Source of the DNA: Streptomyces sp. ML-6
Lineage (GTDB): Bacteria; Actinomycetota; Actinomycetes; Streptomycetales; Streptomycetaceae
Reading direction: 5' to 3'
DNA: 64,000 nt
Assembly (NCBI RefSeq): GCF_030116705.1
Contig: NZ_JAOTIK010000001.1
Coordinates: forward strand, 7,716,501 to 7,780,500
Shown: positions 9,159 through 18,027 of the stretch, one piece after another
How positions within the stretch are numbered: position 1 is the first letter of the stretch
Layout of the letters: each line of letters starts with the position of its first letter
Program-made: the position numbers and the translations under genes
The notes under the pieces: generated by a model
Databases searched by the model: none
What the model saw: only the letters and a program-made list of their open reading frames with translations
What the model was told of the DNA's origin: nothing

Positions 9159-9624
9159 CACCGCTGTGGCATGGGATGTCTGAGCTGCGGCATACCCGCT
9201 GTCCGTTCCCGTCGCGGGCCGCGGCGGCGCCGACCGGTCAAACTCCGCGCCGACAAAGCGTACTTCTCCGCCGAGCACCTCGCCTGGCTGCGGGAACGGA
9301 AGGTTGTCCCGCGCATCGCCCGGCCGGGCATCGAGTCCGGCGAACGACTCGGCCGGCACCGCTGGAAGATCGAGCGGTCCATCGCCTGGCTCTTCGGCTA
9401 CCGCCGTCTCACCGTCCGATACGAACGAAAGGGCTCCCACTTCCTCGCCTTCCTCGGTCTCGCCGCCGCGCTGACCTGCTACAAGAAGCTGGCAAAACTC
9501 GCCACGTGAGACATCCTCTAAGAATCGTTCACTGTCGACTGCGCGTCTGCGCCTGCGTGGCTGGCCTATTTGGTGATCCAAGGTGTTGCGATCTCATCGG
9601 CGCGGGGCGCGCAACATAGCCCAT

Positions 9625-9651
9625 GATCGCCGGTTGGCCAAACCGGCGATC
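9625..9651. terminator. 11-bp perfect hairpin
   Basis: GATCGCCGGTT and its inverse AACCGGCGATC are separated by GGCCA. It lies between the end of the IS5/IS427 element and the excisionase-like gene. No T-run follows, so it could be a rho-independent-like terminator, a protein-binding site or part of an attachment region. The surrounding 9522-9786 region has no coding potential that I can see. Confidence 0.35.
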
Positions 9652-9786
9652 CTCGCGACCATTGATTTTCGTCCGCATCGGCGTGCTTGGTAGTGGAGCC
9701 GGCGGACGCACTGTCCCGGGACTATGCGGTGCTTCCTTGTGATTTGCACCTGCGTAGCCTTTCCTGTTCCCGACTGAAAGGAAAAA

Positions 9787-9984
9787 ATGGCTCGTCCCCC
9801 TGCGCTCAAACTCGCCGAGGTCCTGGCGGAGATCCGCATGAGTCCCTCGGCGTTCTACCGTCTGCGTGCCCGCAACCAGGCTCCTCGAATGATCAAGCTC
9901 CCGAACGGCGAACTTCGCTGCCGTCGTGCAGACCTTGACGCCTGGTGGCGGGCGTGCGAAAGGGATACGCCTGAATGGCGATGA
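9787..9984 (+). CDS. Excisionase-like small HTH protein
   Basis: This 65-residue protein has a MerR/AlpA-type winged helix-turn-helix: LAEVLAEIRMSPSAFYRLRA then an acidic C-terminal ADLDAWWRACERD. Such proteins act as recombination directionality factors or regulators in Streptomyces integrative elements. The ATG follows a GAAAGGA ribosome site. Its TGA (9982-9984) overlaps the ATG at 9981 of the integrase frame in an ATGA arrangement, so the two genes are translationally coupled. No replication or transfer genes of an integrative conjugative element are nearby, so this pair is probably what is left of one. Confidence 0.8.
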   Translation: MARPPALKLAEVLAEIRMSPSAFYRLRARNQAPRMIKLPNGELRCRRADLDAWWRACERDTPEWR

Positions 9985-11369
9985 GTTACAAGGTCCGCTT
10001 CTGGGACATCCGGGAGCGGCCGAAGCGTCGCAAGCCGTTCGAGGTCCGATGGACGGTCAACGGCCGCGAGCGGTCGGAGTCCTTCATCACCAAGGGACTG
10101 GCCGAGAGTCGACGAGCGAAGCTCATGACGGCCGCGCGTGACGGTGAGGCGTTCGACGAGCAGACTGGTCTGCCGGCCTCCGAGATCCGTGCCATTCGGC
10201 AGCGGACCACCTGGTACGACCTGGCTCATGCCTACATCGATGAGTGATGGGACCGAACGCCTGGCAACACCCGTCGTACCCTCGCTGATGCACTCGCCAC
10301 CATCACGCCCGCGCTGGTGAGGCGCGAAGCGCGCTACTCGGAGCCGAGGGTCCTGCGGCGCGCGCTGTATTCATGGGCGTTCAACAAGCGAGCCTGGGAG
10401 AGTGAGCCGTCCACCGAATGGCAGCATGCCCTCGACTGGATGCAGCGGCACTCCCTGCCCGTCAGTGAGCTGATGGAACCAGACGTCGTGCGCAGGGCGT
10501 TGGACGCGCTCGGCCGGAAGATCGACGGAGAGTCCGCTGCGGCGAAGACCGCCCTGCGGAAGCGATCGGCCTTCAGCGAGGTCCTCGGAACTGCCGTCGA
10601 TAGGGGATACTTCGCGGAGAATCCGCTCGCAAGGGTCAAGTGGCAGGCTCCTGGAGTGAGCGAGGAAGTAGACCCGGCCTGCGTGCCGAACCCGACCCAG
10701 GTTGCTCGCCTGCTGACCGCTGTCGGCGAACAACAGGGCCGCGGCCCGCACCTTGAGGCGTTCTTCGGCTGCATGTACCACGCGGCCATGCGTCCGGCAG
10801 AGGTCATCCACCTGCAGATCTCACAGTGCCACCTGCCGAAGAGGGGCTGGGGCATGCTCAACCTGAGCGGAGGGGTCGTCACGGCCGGCAAGGAGTGGAC
10901 GGACGATGGTTCGGTCCACGAAGTGCACTCCTTGAAGCGGCGAGCCGTCAAGGCCACACGTCCTGTGCCGATACCGCCGCCGTTCGTGCGCACACTGCGA
11001 AATCACGTCGATCGCTTCGGCGTGGCGCCCGACGGGCGAGTGTTCCGCAATGTTGCCGGCGGCTACGTTGATGCAGCCGCCTACGGCAAGACGTGGGAGC
11101 GGGCCCGTAAGAAGGTCCTGGCTCCCCATGAGCAGCCGACGCTCCTCGCCAAGAGGCCCTATGACCTCCGGCACGCCGGGATCTCATTCTGGCTGCACTC
11201 CGGCGTGGATCCTGCCGAATGCGCGCGCCGGGCCGGCCAGAGCATCCAAGTGCTCTTCCAGTACTACGCCAAGTTCCTGGACGGTCTTCAGGAGCATTCC
11301 AACCGGCTCATCGAGGAGTCGATGCAGGAGTGGAGCCGGCGCAGCGAGGACGGCAGCCCCAGGGGCTGA
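9975..11369 (+). pseudogene. Tyrosine integrase interrupted by in-frame TGA
   Basis: One frame runs from ATG 9975 (or ATG 9981, MSYKVRFWDIRERPKR) to 11369 and encodes about 463 residues of a phage/pSAM2-type site-specific integrase, broken only by TGA at 10245-10247. Before the stop is the SAM-like N-terminal region (SYKVRFWD, ESRRAKLMTAARDG). After it come the core-binding region and the catalytic domain, with Arg in HAAMRPAEV, the His-Arg pair in YDLRHAGISFW and a Tyr in LFQYYAKFLDG. The codon context GAG-TGA-TGG suggests a TGG-to-TGA change. The catalytic part could start at an internal codon but would lack the arm-binding domain. Confidence 0.85.
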
Positions 11370-11487
11370 GCCGCAATCTGGCCCGTGTATGGCCCGGAAC
11401 TGCTGGTCAGGACTGGGATACGGGTGGGATGAACTGGAAGAAGAGGGTCATTTCGGTTCCTCCCTCATGGGAAGGGCCTAGCGCTCC

Positions 11488-11533
11488 AAGAAGGCGCCTG
11501 ACCCGGGGAAAGCCCCAGGTCAGGCGCCTTCTT
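11488..11533. terminator. Strong bidirectional terminator hairpin
   Basis: A perfect 16-bp inverted repeat, AAGAAGGCGCCTGACC at 11488-11503 and its inverse at 11518-11533, encloses a 14-base segment that itself pairs as CGGGG/CCCC. It sits between the convergent integrase and aldehyde dehydrogenase genes. T-rich flanks occur on the right side, consistent with termination in both directions. Confidence 0.85.
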
Positions 11534-11541
11534 TCGTACCG

Positions 11542-13065
11542 CTAGAAGAATCCGAGCTTCTTGGGCGAGTAGCTGACCAGCAGATTCTTCGTCTGCTGGT
11601 AGTGCTCCAGCATCATCTTGTGGTTCTCCCGGCCGATTCCGGACTGCTTGTATCCGCCGAAGGCCGCGTGCGCCGGGTACGCGTGGTAGCAGTTCGTCCA
11701 GACCCGGCCCGCCTGGATGGCGCGGCCCGCCCGGTACGCGGTGTTGATGTCGCGCGTCCACACGCCGGCCCCGAGGCCGTACAGGGTGTCGTTCGCGGTC
11801 CCGATCGCGTCGTCGAAGTCGGAGAAGGGCGTGACGGCCACGACCGGGCCGAAGATCTCCTCCTGGAAGACCCGCATCCGGTTGTTGCCCTCGAAGACGG
11901 TGGGCTGGACGTAGTAGCCGCCCGCCAGCTCCCCGTCGTACTCGATGCGCCGGCCGCCCGTGAGGACCTTCGCGCCCTCCTGCCTGCCGATCTCCAGGTA
12001 CGAGAGGATCTTCTGCAACTGGTCGTGGGAGGCCTGCGCGCCGATCATCGTTTCCGTGTCCAGCGGATGCCCGGCCACGATCCGCTCGGTGCGGGCGATG
12101 CCCGCCTCCAGGAACTCGTCGTACAGCCCGCGCTGGATCAGCGCGCGTGATGGGCAGGTGCATACCTCGCCCTGGTTGAGGGCGAACATGGTGAAGCCCT
12201 CCAGGGCCTTGTCGCGGAAGTCGTCGTCCTCGTTCCACACGTCGTCGAAGAAGATGTTGGGCGACTTGCCGCCGAGTTCCAGGGTCACCGGCCTGAGGTT
12301 CTCGGAGGCGTACTGCATGATCAGCCGACCTGTCGTCGTCTCGCCGGTGAAGGCGATCTTCGCGACGCGCGGACTGGAGGCGAGGGGCTTGCCGGCCTCC
12401 GTCCCGAAACCGTTCACGATGTTGACGACGCCCGGCGGCAGCAGGTCGGCGACCAGCTTCAGCCATACGTGGATGGAGGCGGGGGTCTGCTCGGCCGGCT
12501 TGAGGACCACCGCGTTGCCCGCCGCGAGCGCCGGGGCCAGTTTCCACGTCGCCATCAGGATCGGGAAGTTCCACGGGATGATCTGCGCGACGACGCCGAG
12601 CGGCTCGTGGAAGTGGTACGCGACCGTGTCGTCGTCGATCTCGCCGAGCGAACCCTCCTGGGCGCGCAACGCACCGGCGAAGTAACGGAAGTGGTCGATG
12701 GCCAGCGGGATGTCGGCCGCCAGGGTCTCCCGGACCGGCTTGCCGTTGTCCCAGCTCTCGGCGACCGCGAGCTCCGCCAGATGGGCCTCCATCCGGTCGG
12801 CGATCCGGTTGAGGACGATCGCGCGGTCGCTTGCCGACACGGCTCCCCACGCGGGTGCGGCGGCGTGCGCCGCGTCCAGGGCGAGTTCGACGTCCTCGGC
12901 CGTACCGCGGGCGATCTCGGTGAAGGGGTGGCCGTTGACGGGGCTTGGGTTCTCGAAGTACTGACCGCGGGCGGGCGGCACGTACGCGCCGCCGATCCAG
13001 TGGTCGTAGCGGGACTCGTACGAGACGATGGCGCCCTCGGCACCCGGCGCGGCGTAACGGGTCAT
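11542..13065 (-). CDS. NAD-dependent aldehyde dehydrogenase (acetaldehyde/ExaC-like)
   Basis: This 507-residue protein oxidises aldehydes to acids with NAD(P)+ and belongs to the ALDH superfamily. Visible signatures are the Rossmann-region IIPWNFPI, the Glu motif [14 protein letters not shown] and the catalytic-Cys region [13 protein letters not shown], where the Cys pair is typical of the acetaldehyde dehydrogenase/ExaC subgroup. The C-terminal [20 protein letters not shown] segment also fits that subgroup. The start at ATG 13065 ([11 protein letters not shown]) follows a GAGG-type site; in-frame codons upstream look non-coding. The GAF regulator gene lies immediately upstream on the same strand, a common arrangement for alcohol or aldehyde catabolism control. 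Confidence 0.93.
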   Translation of the reverse strand: MTRYAAPGAEGAIVSYESRYDHWIGGAYVPPARGQYFENPSPVNGHPFTEIARGTAEDVELALDAAHAAAPAWGAVSASDRAIVLNRIADRMEAHLAELAVAESWDNGKPVRETLAADIPLAIDHFRYFAGALRAQEGSLGEIDDDTVAYHFHEPLGVVAQIIPWNFPILMATWKLAPALAAGNAVVLKPAEQTPASIHVWLKLVADLLPPGVVNIVNGFGTEAGKPLASSPRVAKIAFTGETTTGRLIMQYASENLRPVTLELGGKSPNIFFDDVWNEDDDFRDKALEGFTMFALNQGEVCTCPSRALIQRGLYDEFLEAGIARTERIVAGHPLDTETMIGAQASHDQLQKILSYLEIGRQEGAKVLTGGRRIEYDGELAGGYYVQPTVFEGNNRMRVFQEEIFGPVVAVTPFSDFDDAIGTANDTLYGLGAGVWTRDINTAYRAGRAIQAGRVWTNCYHAYPAHAAFGGYKQSGIGRENHKMMLEHYQQTKNLLVSYSPKKLGFF

Positions 13066-13168
13066 CTCTGTGGCCTCCCGGCTCCGGTGCCGTCCGCCGT
13101 TGGACGGCCCTCGGCGCCGAGGGTAGGCAGCGGCACGTTGCAACCCCGTTGCACGCGTCGGCGAGTGC

Positions 13169-14419
13169 TCAACGCTGCTCGGCGTCCAGCGTCCGGACCC
13201 TGGCGAGCAGTGCCGGGCGCCGGGCGGCTGGAGCGGCTGCCGCGAGTGCCCGCCAGGCCGGGAGGTCGTCCTCGCCCCAGGGGCTGTACACCCAGTCGGC
13301 CAGCAGCCCCGGGTCGCCGCGCGCGATGAGTGCTGCCCGCAGTTGTTCCTCGAGCCGGTGCCGCAGCCGGACGACGGACGGGGCCCGCGAGGCCGGCAGC
13401 AACGGCCCCGGGTAGGCGCCGAGCGCCGCCGCCACCGCGCCCGACGCCAGCCTGCGCGCCACCGTGTCGAAGTCCGCGTCGACCGGGGCGGAGAGCCGGT
13501 AGGGGCGGGAGAGCAGGAGCTCCGGGCCGAGCAGCCGTCGTAGCCTGGAGAGTTCGGCGCGCAACGTCACCGGGGTCACCGACTCGTCCTCGTACAGCTC
13601 GACGAGGAGTTCGTCGCCGCCGATGCCTTCGGGGCGGCGGGCCAGTGCCACCAGGATCTCGCTGTGCCGTCTGCCGAGCCGGATCCTGCGGTCTTCCGTC
13701 ACCAGCAGTGCCTCGTCCCGGCCGAGCGCGCTGAGCCGCATGTTCCCGCAGGTCGGTGCGGGGGCGAGCAGCGCGAGGTGCGACTCGGCGGCGCGCGCCA
13801 CCGCCTGCACGAACGCCAGGCTGTGCGGATGCGCGAGGCGGTCCCCGCCGGTGATGTCCACGGCTCCCAGGACCCGGCCCGTGTGCGGGTCGTGCAACGG
13901 CGCGGCCGCGCAGGTCCACTGCTGGACCGGCCGCAGGAAGTGCTCGGCGGCGAAGACCTGCACCGGGCGGTCCACGGCGATGGCGGTCCCCGGCGCGTTG
14001 GTCCCGGCCGCCGCCTCGGCCCAGCGGGCGCCCTCCACGAAGTTCATCCGGTCGGCGGCCCGCCGGGTCACCGCGGCCCCCTCCACCCACAGCAGCCTGC
14101 CGTGCGCGTCGCACACCGCGAGCAGATGTTCCCCGTCCGTCGCGTAGGCGCCCATCAGCTCGCGGATCACCGGCATGGCGGAGGCCAGGGGGTGCCCGTC
14201 CCGGTACGGTCCGAGGTCGTCCGGGCCCAGCTCGACCAGGGCCGCACCGTCCGGGCTGACCCTGGCCCGCGCCGAGCGCCGCCACGACTCCCCGACGACC
14301 GGTCTCACCGGCTGCTCCAGCCGGCCCGCAGTGGTGAACACCTCGTGTGCGCGCCGTAGTTGGCCGATCCGCTCACCGGGGTCCGTATCGGCTGCCAGCG
14401 CCACCCAGGGGTCTGTCAA
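13169..14419 (-). CDS. GAF-domain transcriptional regulator (AcoR-like N-terminus)
   Basis: The 416-residue protein starts with the AcoR-type segment ([14 protein letters not shown]), followed by a GAF ligand-binding domain at about residues 80-225 ([48 protein letters not shown]). Instead of the AAA+ sigma-54 domain of true AcoR, the C-terminus has an OmpR/SARP-like winged helix ([29 protein letters not shown]) and a short helical tail. That makes it a sigma-70-compatible regulator. It lies 103 bp upstream of the aldehyde dehydrogenase on the same strand and probably controls it in response to an aldehyde, alcohol or derived metabolite (inference). Confidence 0.85.
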   Translation of the reverse strand: MTDPWVALAADTDPGERIGQLRRAHEVFTTAGRLEQPVRPVVGESWRRSARARVSPDGAALVELGPDDLGPYRDGHPLASAMPVIRELMGAYATDGEHLLAVCDAHGRLLWVEGAAVTRRAADRMNFVEGARWAEAAAGTNAPGTAIAVDRPVQVFAAEHFLRPVQQWTCAAAPLHDPHTGRVLGAVDITGGDRLAHPHSLAFVQAVARAAESHLALLAPAPTCGNMRLSALGRDEALLVTEDRRIRLGRRHSEILVALARRPEGIGGDELLVELYEDESVTPVTLRAELSRLRRLLGPELLLSRPYRLSAPVDADFDTVARRLASGAVAAALGAYPGPLLPASRAPSVVRLRHRLEEQLRAALIARGDPGLLADWVYSPWGEDDLPAWRALAAAAPAARRPALLARVRTLDAEQR

Positions 14420-14523
14420 CTCACCCTCCCGTCAGGAGCGTCGTGAACACCCCATCGTCGTCGCAGTCGGCCGCCGCGACAACTCCGGCGCACGGGAGGA
14501 CCGGCCCGGGCGGCGCGGGTGCC

Positions 14524-15117
14524 TCAGCCCGCCGAGTACAGATTGACGAGGCGGATGTAGCGCACCCAGTCCCAGTTCGGGCCGGGGTCGGTGTGGTCGC
14601 TGCCGGGGACCTGGGAGTGGGCGAGGATGTGGGCCCGGTCCTTCGGGATCCCGTAGCGGTCGCACACCGACGCGGTCAGCAGGGCCGACTTCTCGTACAT
14701 CGCGTGGGTGAAGTACGACGGCTGGTCCACCCAGCCCTCGTGCTCGATGCCGATGCTGCGCGTGTTGTAGTCCCAGTTGCCCGCGTGCCAGGCAACGTTC
14801 TTCTCCCGGACACACTGGGCGACATAGCCGTCCGACGAGCGCACCACGTAGTGCGCGGAGACCTTCTTCGCCGGGTTCTGGAAGATCCTGATCGTGTTCG
14901 AGTACATCTCCTGGGTGACGTGGATGATCACGTACTGGACCGGATAGGACGAAGGGCGGCTCGACACCGTGTAGTTGGAGGTGGAGGCCGGGTTCCAGTG
15001 GGCGAGCGGGTAGTCCGTGTCGCCCGCCGCCGTGGCGGCCGTGGCACGGGCGGAGGCCGGGAGCAGGGCGGCGGCGGCCGTCGCGGCGGCGCCCTGGAGA
15101 ATCCTTCTGCGCTGCAT
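14524..15117 (-). CDS. Secreted N-acetylmuramoyl-L-alanine amidase (Amidase_2)
   Basis: The protein (197 residues) has a twin-arginine-like signal (MQRRRILQGAAATAAAALLP, cleavage near ASARA). The mature part is an Amidase_2/PGRP-type zinc amidase: first zinc His in VQYVIIHVTQ, Glu/His in RSIGIEHEGW, and the last His in SDHTDPGPNWDW. It cleaves the amide between muramic acid and the peptide in peptidoglycan, outside the cell. The start at ATG 15117 was chosen because AGGAG lies five bases upstream; the codon two upstream overlaps the ribosome site. At about 200 residues it lacks any cell-wall-binding repeat. Confidence 0.9.
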   Translation of the reverse strand: MQRRRILQGAAATAAAALLPASARATAATAAGDTDYPLAHWNPASTSNYTVSSRPSSYPVQYVIIHVTQEMYSNTIRIFQNPAKKVSAHYVVRSSDGYVAQCVREKNVAWHAGNWDYNTRSIGIEHEGWVDQPSYFTHAMYEKSALLTASVCDRYGIPKDRAHILAHSQVPGSDHTDPGPNWDWVRYIRLVNLYSAG

Positions 15118-15150
15118 GAACACTCCTGTGTGGGGGGACGGGGAAGGCGG

Positions 15151-16167
15151 TCAGGGACGGGACAGCGGTGCCGCGGTCTCCCGCAGATGGCGGTGGAGCC
15201 CGCGATGGGGATCACCCGCGGGCAGCCATTCCTTGCGGATCTTCGCCACACAGGTGTAGTTGGTGTCGCACACATTGGCCAGCGGCGCTTCACCGGCCTG
15301 ACTGACCAGTTGGTAGGCGTCGAGCTCGGACAGCCCGTAGTCCCGCGCCAGCCACTGCACGAGATCCAGTTGCGAGATGCGGAAGGCGTCCTCGAGCGGG
15401 CGCGCCGAACCGGTCGACATCAGATGGGTGTCGGACTCGATGCGCGGCCACGGCGTGGTGACGCCCTTCAGCAGCTCGACCAGCACCACCGTGTTCATGG
15501 CGCACTCCACGGCGACGCCACAGGTCTCGCCCTCGCCCTGGCGGGCATGACCGTCCCCCAGGCTCAGCAGCGCCCCCTCGACGTTGACCCCCAGGTAGCA
15601 GGTGACGCCCGCCCTCATCTCCGGCGTGTCCATGTTCCCGCCGTGCGCGTCGGGCACCAGCGCGGATCGCACCTCCAGGTTGGCCGGGGCCACCCCGACG
15701 GTGCCGTGCATCGGGTCCATCGGCAGCTCCACCTGGATGTCGCTGTCCCGGGCGCTGAACAGACAGGTGCGACGCGCCCGGTCCAGCTGCCACATCCACA
15801 CCACCTCGGGCAGCGGGGGCTGGAGCGAGGCGGTGGTGTGGGTGGAGGTGAGCGCCCCGAAGAGGGGGACGGTTGTCGACGCGGCCCAGTCCCGGGCCGG
15901 TTCGATGGACACGAAGTGCACCGCGACGGTGTCGCCGGGCTCTGCGCCGACCACGTGGAACGGGCCGGTCTGCGGGTTGAGGAAGGGGAACTCGCAGACC
16001 TCGGAGACCAGATCCTTCTCGGAGCGTACCCGGCCGGCGAAGCAGTCCTCCGTGTACAGGTCGAGGAAGGTCCCCGGTTCGATGCGGGCGATCGGCGCCG
16101 CCCCGCCGAAGGTCCAGGCGTACTCGCCGTCCTCGGGGCGGACGGTCAGGACACGGGGGTCACTCAT
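15151..16167 (-). CDS. Acetamidase/formamidase family protein
   Basis: This 338-residue FmdA/AmdA family enzyme hydrolyses short-chain amides (formamide or acetamide) to ammonia and acid. Family blocks seen are EPGDTVAVHFVSIEPAR, VAPANLEVRSALVPDAHGGN and YLGVNVEGALLSLGDGHARQ. The N-terminus is short and the start ATG 16167 follows GGAGCAG. It lies 16 bp downstream of the permease gene on the same strand, so the two are likely co-transcribed: uptake followed by amide hydrolysis. The substrate is not readable from the sequence. Confidence 0.9.
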   Translation of the reverse strand: MSDPRVLTVRPEDGEYAWTFGGAAPIARIEPGTFLDLYTEDCFAGRVRSEKDLVSEVCEFPFLNPQTGPFHVVGAEPGDTVAVHFVSIEPARDWAASTTVPLFGALTSTHTTASLQPPLPEVVWMWQLDRARRTCLFSARDSDIQVELPMDPMHGTVGVAPANLEVRSALVPDAHGGNMDTPEMRAGVTCYLGVNVEGALLSLGDGHARQGEGETCGVAVECAMNTVVLVELLKGVTTPWPRIESDTHLMSTGSARPLEDAFRISQLDLVQWLARDYGLSELDAYQLVSQAGEAPLANVCDTNYTCVAKIRKEWLPAGDPHRGLHRHLRETAAPLSRP

Positions 16168-16183
16168 CGTTGCACTGCTCCTG

Positions 16184-17650
16184 TCAGGGTGGCCCGGCGG
16201 GCGCCGGGTCGTCGTCGAGATGGATCCGTCCGGTCTGTGCCACCCGCTCCGGATGCCTGCGCAGCAGCACCGCCAGCACGACGATCCCGAGCAGCATCCA
16301 GCCGCCGACGACCGGACCGGCGTAGGAGACCGGCGCGCTGAGTTCGGAGACGAAGTCGAAGGCCGGGATGCCCGCGGCCGTCAGCAGCGCGGGCACGAAC
16401 GCCGCGATGCCCAGCACCGGGAACACGAGATGGAGCACGGGGTTGAACGCGTCGCGCCGCCTGCGCAGGAAGTACCCGGCGCAGGCCAGGTTCACGACGA
16501 TGTACACACCGATGATCACCGTGACGATCACGGTGGCCAGCAGCACGAACGCCGTCACCGGGTCGTAGCCGAAGCCCAGCCCGAGCGCCGCGCCGACCGC
16601 GATCACGAACTGCACGGCCACTCCGGCGACGGGGGAGCGGCGGCGCGGATGGAGCCTCGTGAAGGCCCGGGGGAACACCCCGACGCGACCGAGGGCGAAT
16701 GCCGTCCTGGTCGACACGTTGGCGGACGCGTTGGCGTTGGCCACCGTCGAGTTGACCACGGCGAGGAAGAGCAGCACCCAGAACAGACCGAACGAGGCAC
16801 GGGCCACCCCCTCCCAGGAGGCCGCCCCCGAACCGCCGAAGCCGGCGAACCTGTCGGGCCCGAAGTACACGGACATCGCATACGTGGTGAGGACGTACAC
16901 CAGGCCGATGGAGACCGCCGCGCCGAGCACCGCGCGCCGCATGGTGCGCCGGGGGTTCTTCGTCTCCTCGGCGAGTGGGGCCGCGGCCTCGAAGCCGGCG
17001 AAGGCCAGCACCGTGTAGACCGACCCGGCGAAGATGCCGCTGATGCCGTCGAAACCGTCCGCCGTGTGCGAGGTGCCGAACACCGAAAGGGTGTTGTCCG
17101 AACCGGCCTGCCCGATCAGCAGTACGGCGAAGACGACGAAGACGAGCACCTCGAAGACGCCGAGCACGGTGCCGAACCGGGCGGAGGCCCGCACGCCGAA
17201 GTACCCGGCGAGCGCGATGACCACGGCGCCCAGCAGCGACCACGGCCACCACAGGTCCGCCGGGTAGGAGGACCACTCCTGGTGCAGGGTGCCCGCCGTC
17301 GTGAAGCCGAGCTGGATCAGCAGCAGCGCGGGCACCAGGGCCTCGACGAAGACATAGCCCCAGCCGACGAGGAAGCCGACGGCCGGGTGCAGCCCCTGGG
17401 CGGAGTAGGTGGCGACGGATCCGGCGGCCGGCAGGTGGCGGGCCAGCTCCGCGACGCACGACGCGGTGAACAGGCACGCGACCAGGGCCACCACCACGGA
17501 CAGCGGCAGACTGCCGCCCGCGAACGCGGCACCGGCCGGAATCGACGCGGCGATGGCGGCGGCGGGTGCCATCGCCGTGATGCTCTGGAAAAGGACCTCG
17601 CGCAGCCCGATGGCGTCGCGCAACAGCCCGCTGCCCGAATCCCCCGACAC
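16184..17650 (-). CDS. APC-superfamily amino acid/amide permease
   Basis: The 488-residue integral membrane protein has about 12-13 hydrophobic segments, beginning with the APC signature LREVLFQSITAMAPAAAIA and continuing through GAVVIALAGYFGVRASA and AGFEAAAPLAEETKNPRRTM (the consensus loop of AA permeases). The frame is open to 17833, but upstream codons are repetitive non-coding sequence; GTG 17650 has a GGGAG site and begins just before the conserved region. It forms an operon with the downstream acetamidase/formamidase gene, suggesting import of an amide or amino-acid-like nitrogen source. Confidence 0.88.
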   Translation of the reverse strand: MSGDSGSGLLRDAIGLREVLFQSITAMAPAAAIAASIPAGAAFAGGSLPLSVVVALVACLFTASCVAELARHLPAAGSVATYSAQGLHPAVGFLVGWGYVFVEALVPALLLIQLGFTTAGTLHQEWSSYPADLWWPWSLLGAVVIALAGYFGVRASARFGTVLGVFEVLVFVVFAVLLIGQAGSDNTLSVFGTSHTADGFDGISGIFAGSVYTVLAFAGFEAAAPLAEETKNPRRTMRRAVLGAAVSIGLVYVLTTYAMSVYFGPDRFAGFGGSGAASWEGVARASFGLFWVLLFLAVVNSTVANANASANVSTRTAFALGRVGVFPRAFTRLHPRRRSPVAGVAVQFVIAVGAALGLGFGYDPVTAFVLLATVIVTVIIGVYIVVNLACAGYFLRRRRDAFNPVLHLVFPVLGIAAFVPALLTAAGIPAFDFVSELSAPVSYAGPVVGGWMLLGIVVLAVLLRRHPERVAQTGRIHLDDDPAPAGPP

Positions 17651-18027
17651 TCTGTGGCTCCCTCTGCCCGCTGACCGGAATGCGTTGTCCGAAGTACGGC
17701 CGAGCGTCCTGCGCGCCCTACCGTACGGGCGCGGCGAGGGCCGGGGGAAGACGCCAGGGAACGAAATCGGTTCCGTGGACGGGGAGAACACCGGAATGTA
17801 CGGCGATGTCGCCACGGCCACGGCCACGGCCACGGCAGCGGCAGCGGCGACGGCGGCGACAGTGACAGCAACGGCGACGCGGTTCGGCCCGGCCCTCGGG
17901 GACGAGTGCGTACCGAGGGGCGGGCCGGACCGGTTGAACTCCCCTCGCGCATAAGGGAGTTACGGCGAAAAGCATCCTTTTCGGGCCGGGTGTGCCGAAC
18001 TGCCGTCGTGCGCGGGGGAGCCGATGG
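17651..18027. repeat. Intergenic region with CCACGG microsatellite
   Basis: The region upstream of the permease holds a short tandem run of CCACGG (four units, about 17812-17835) grading into GCAGCGGCGACGG-type imperfect repeats to about 17880. No gene is convincing here. The permease promoter should lie in the 17650-17780 part, but no clear -35/-10 pair is seen. The sequence nearest 18027 is the 3' flank of the phytase-like gene. Confidence 0.5.

Larger units (their letters stand above)
7683..9190 (+). mobile_element. IS110-family element inserted in the IS5/IS427 transposase
   Basis: The interruption of the IS5 transposase begins just after ALKPL (about 7680) and ends just before GIPAV (about 9190). 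It contains one IS110-type recombinase gene and a 240-bp non-coding left end. IS110 elements have no long terminal repeats and often no target duplication, and none is seen here. The exact junction bases cannot be fixed from one copy, so the ends are given to within about 10 bp. Confidence 0.8.
7189..9509 (+). pseudogene. IS5/IS427-type transposase (frameshift type), split by IS110
   Basis: The first frame (GTG 7189 to TGA 7546-7548) encodes the N-terminal domain (LVPDGLWELVAPLLPSF, GCAWRHLPETFGVSPATAHR) and ends just after SAIVDAASVRAK. The second frame, entered by a -1 shift at the AAAAGGGGGG run near 7530-7540, continues as GGSLTGPNPVDRGKKGSKLH to ALKPL at about 7680. The remainder resumes after the IS110 element at about 9190 (GIPAVRSRRGPRRRR, ADKAYFSAEHLAWLR, GRHRWKIERSIAWL, YKKLAKLAT-stop). 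Frameshift expression is normal for this IS group. The IS110 insertion inactivates this copy. Confidence 0.85.
7140..9518 (+). mobile_element. IS5/IS427-type element split by an IS110 insertion
   Basis: Terminal repeats of 20 bp differ at one position: GAGGTTGTCTCACGTGGCGA at 7140-7159 and its inverse at 9499-9518. A TAA trinucleotide flanks both sides (7137-7139 and 9519-9521), as expected for IS5 elements that duplicate 3-4 bp at TA-containing sites. Without the inner IS110 element the length is about 0.87 kb. The transposase is in two overlapping frames of the frameshift type and is further split by the insertion. Confidence 0.88.

Noticed and set aside
11380..11480. tRNA attachment site downstream of the integrase
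   Set aside because: The stretch after the integrase contains no tRNA 3' end and no repeat of upstream sequence that I could find.
14347..16341. Long plus-strand open frame over the amidase and acetamidase genes
   Set aside because: Antisense to two recognisable genes and rich in Gly/Arg/His; a shadow.
15602..17674. 690-codon plus-strand open frame
   Set aside because: Antisense to the acetamidase and permease; the protein text is low-complexity and non-globular.
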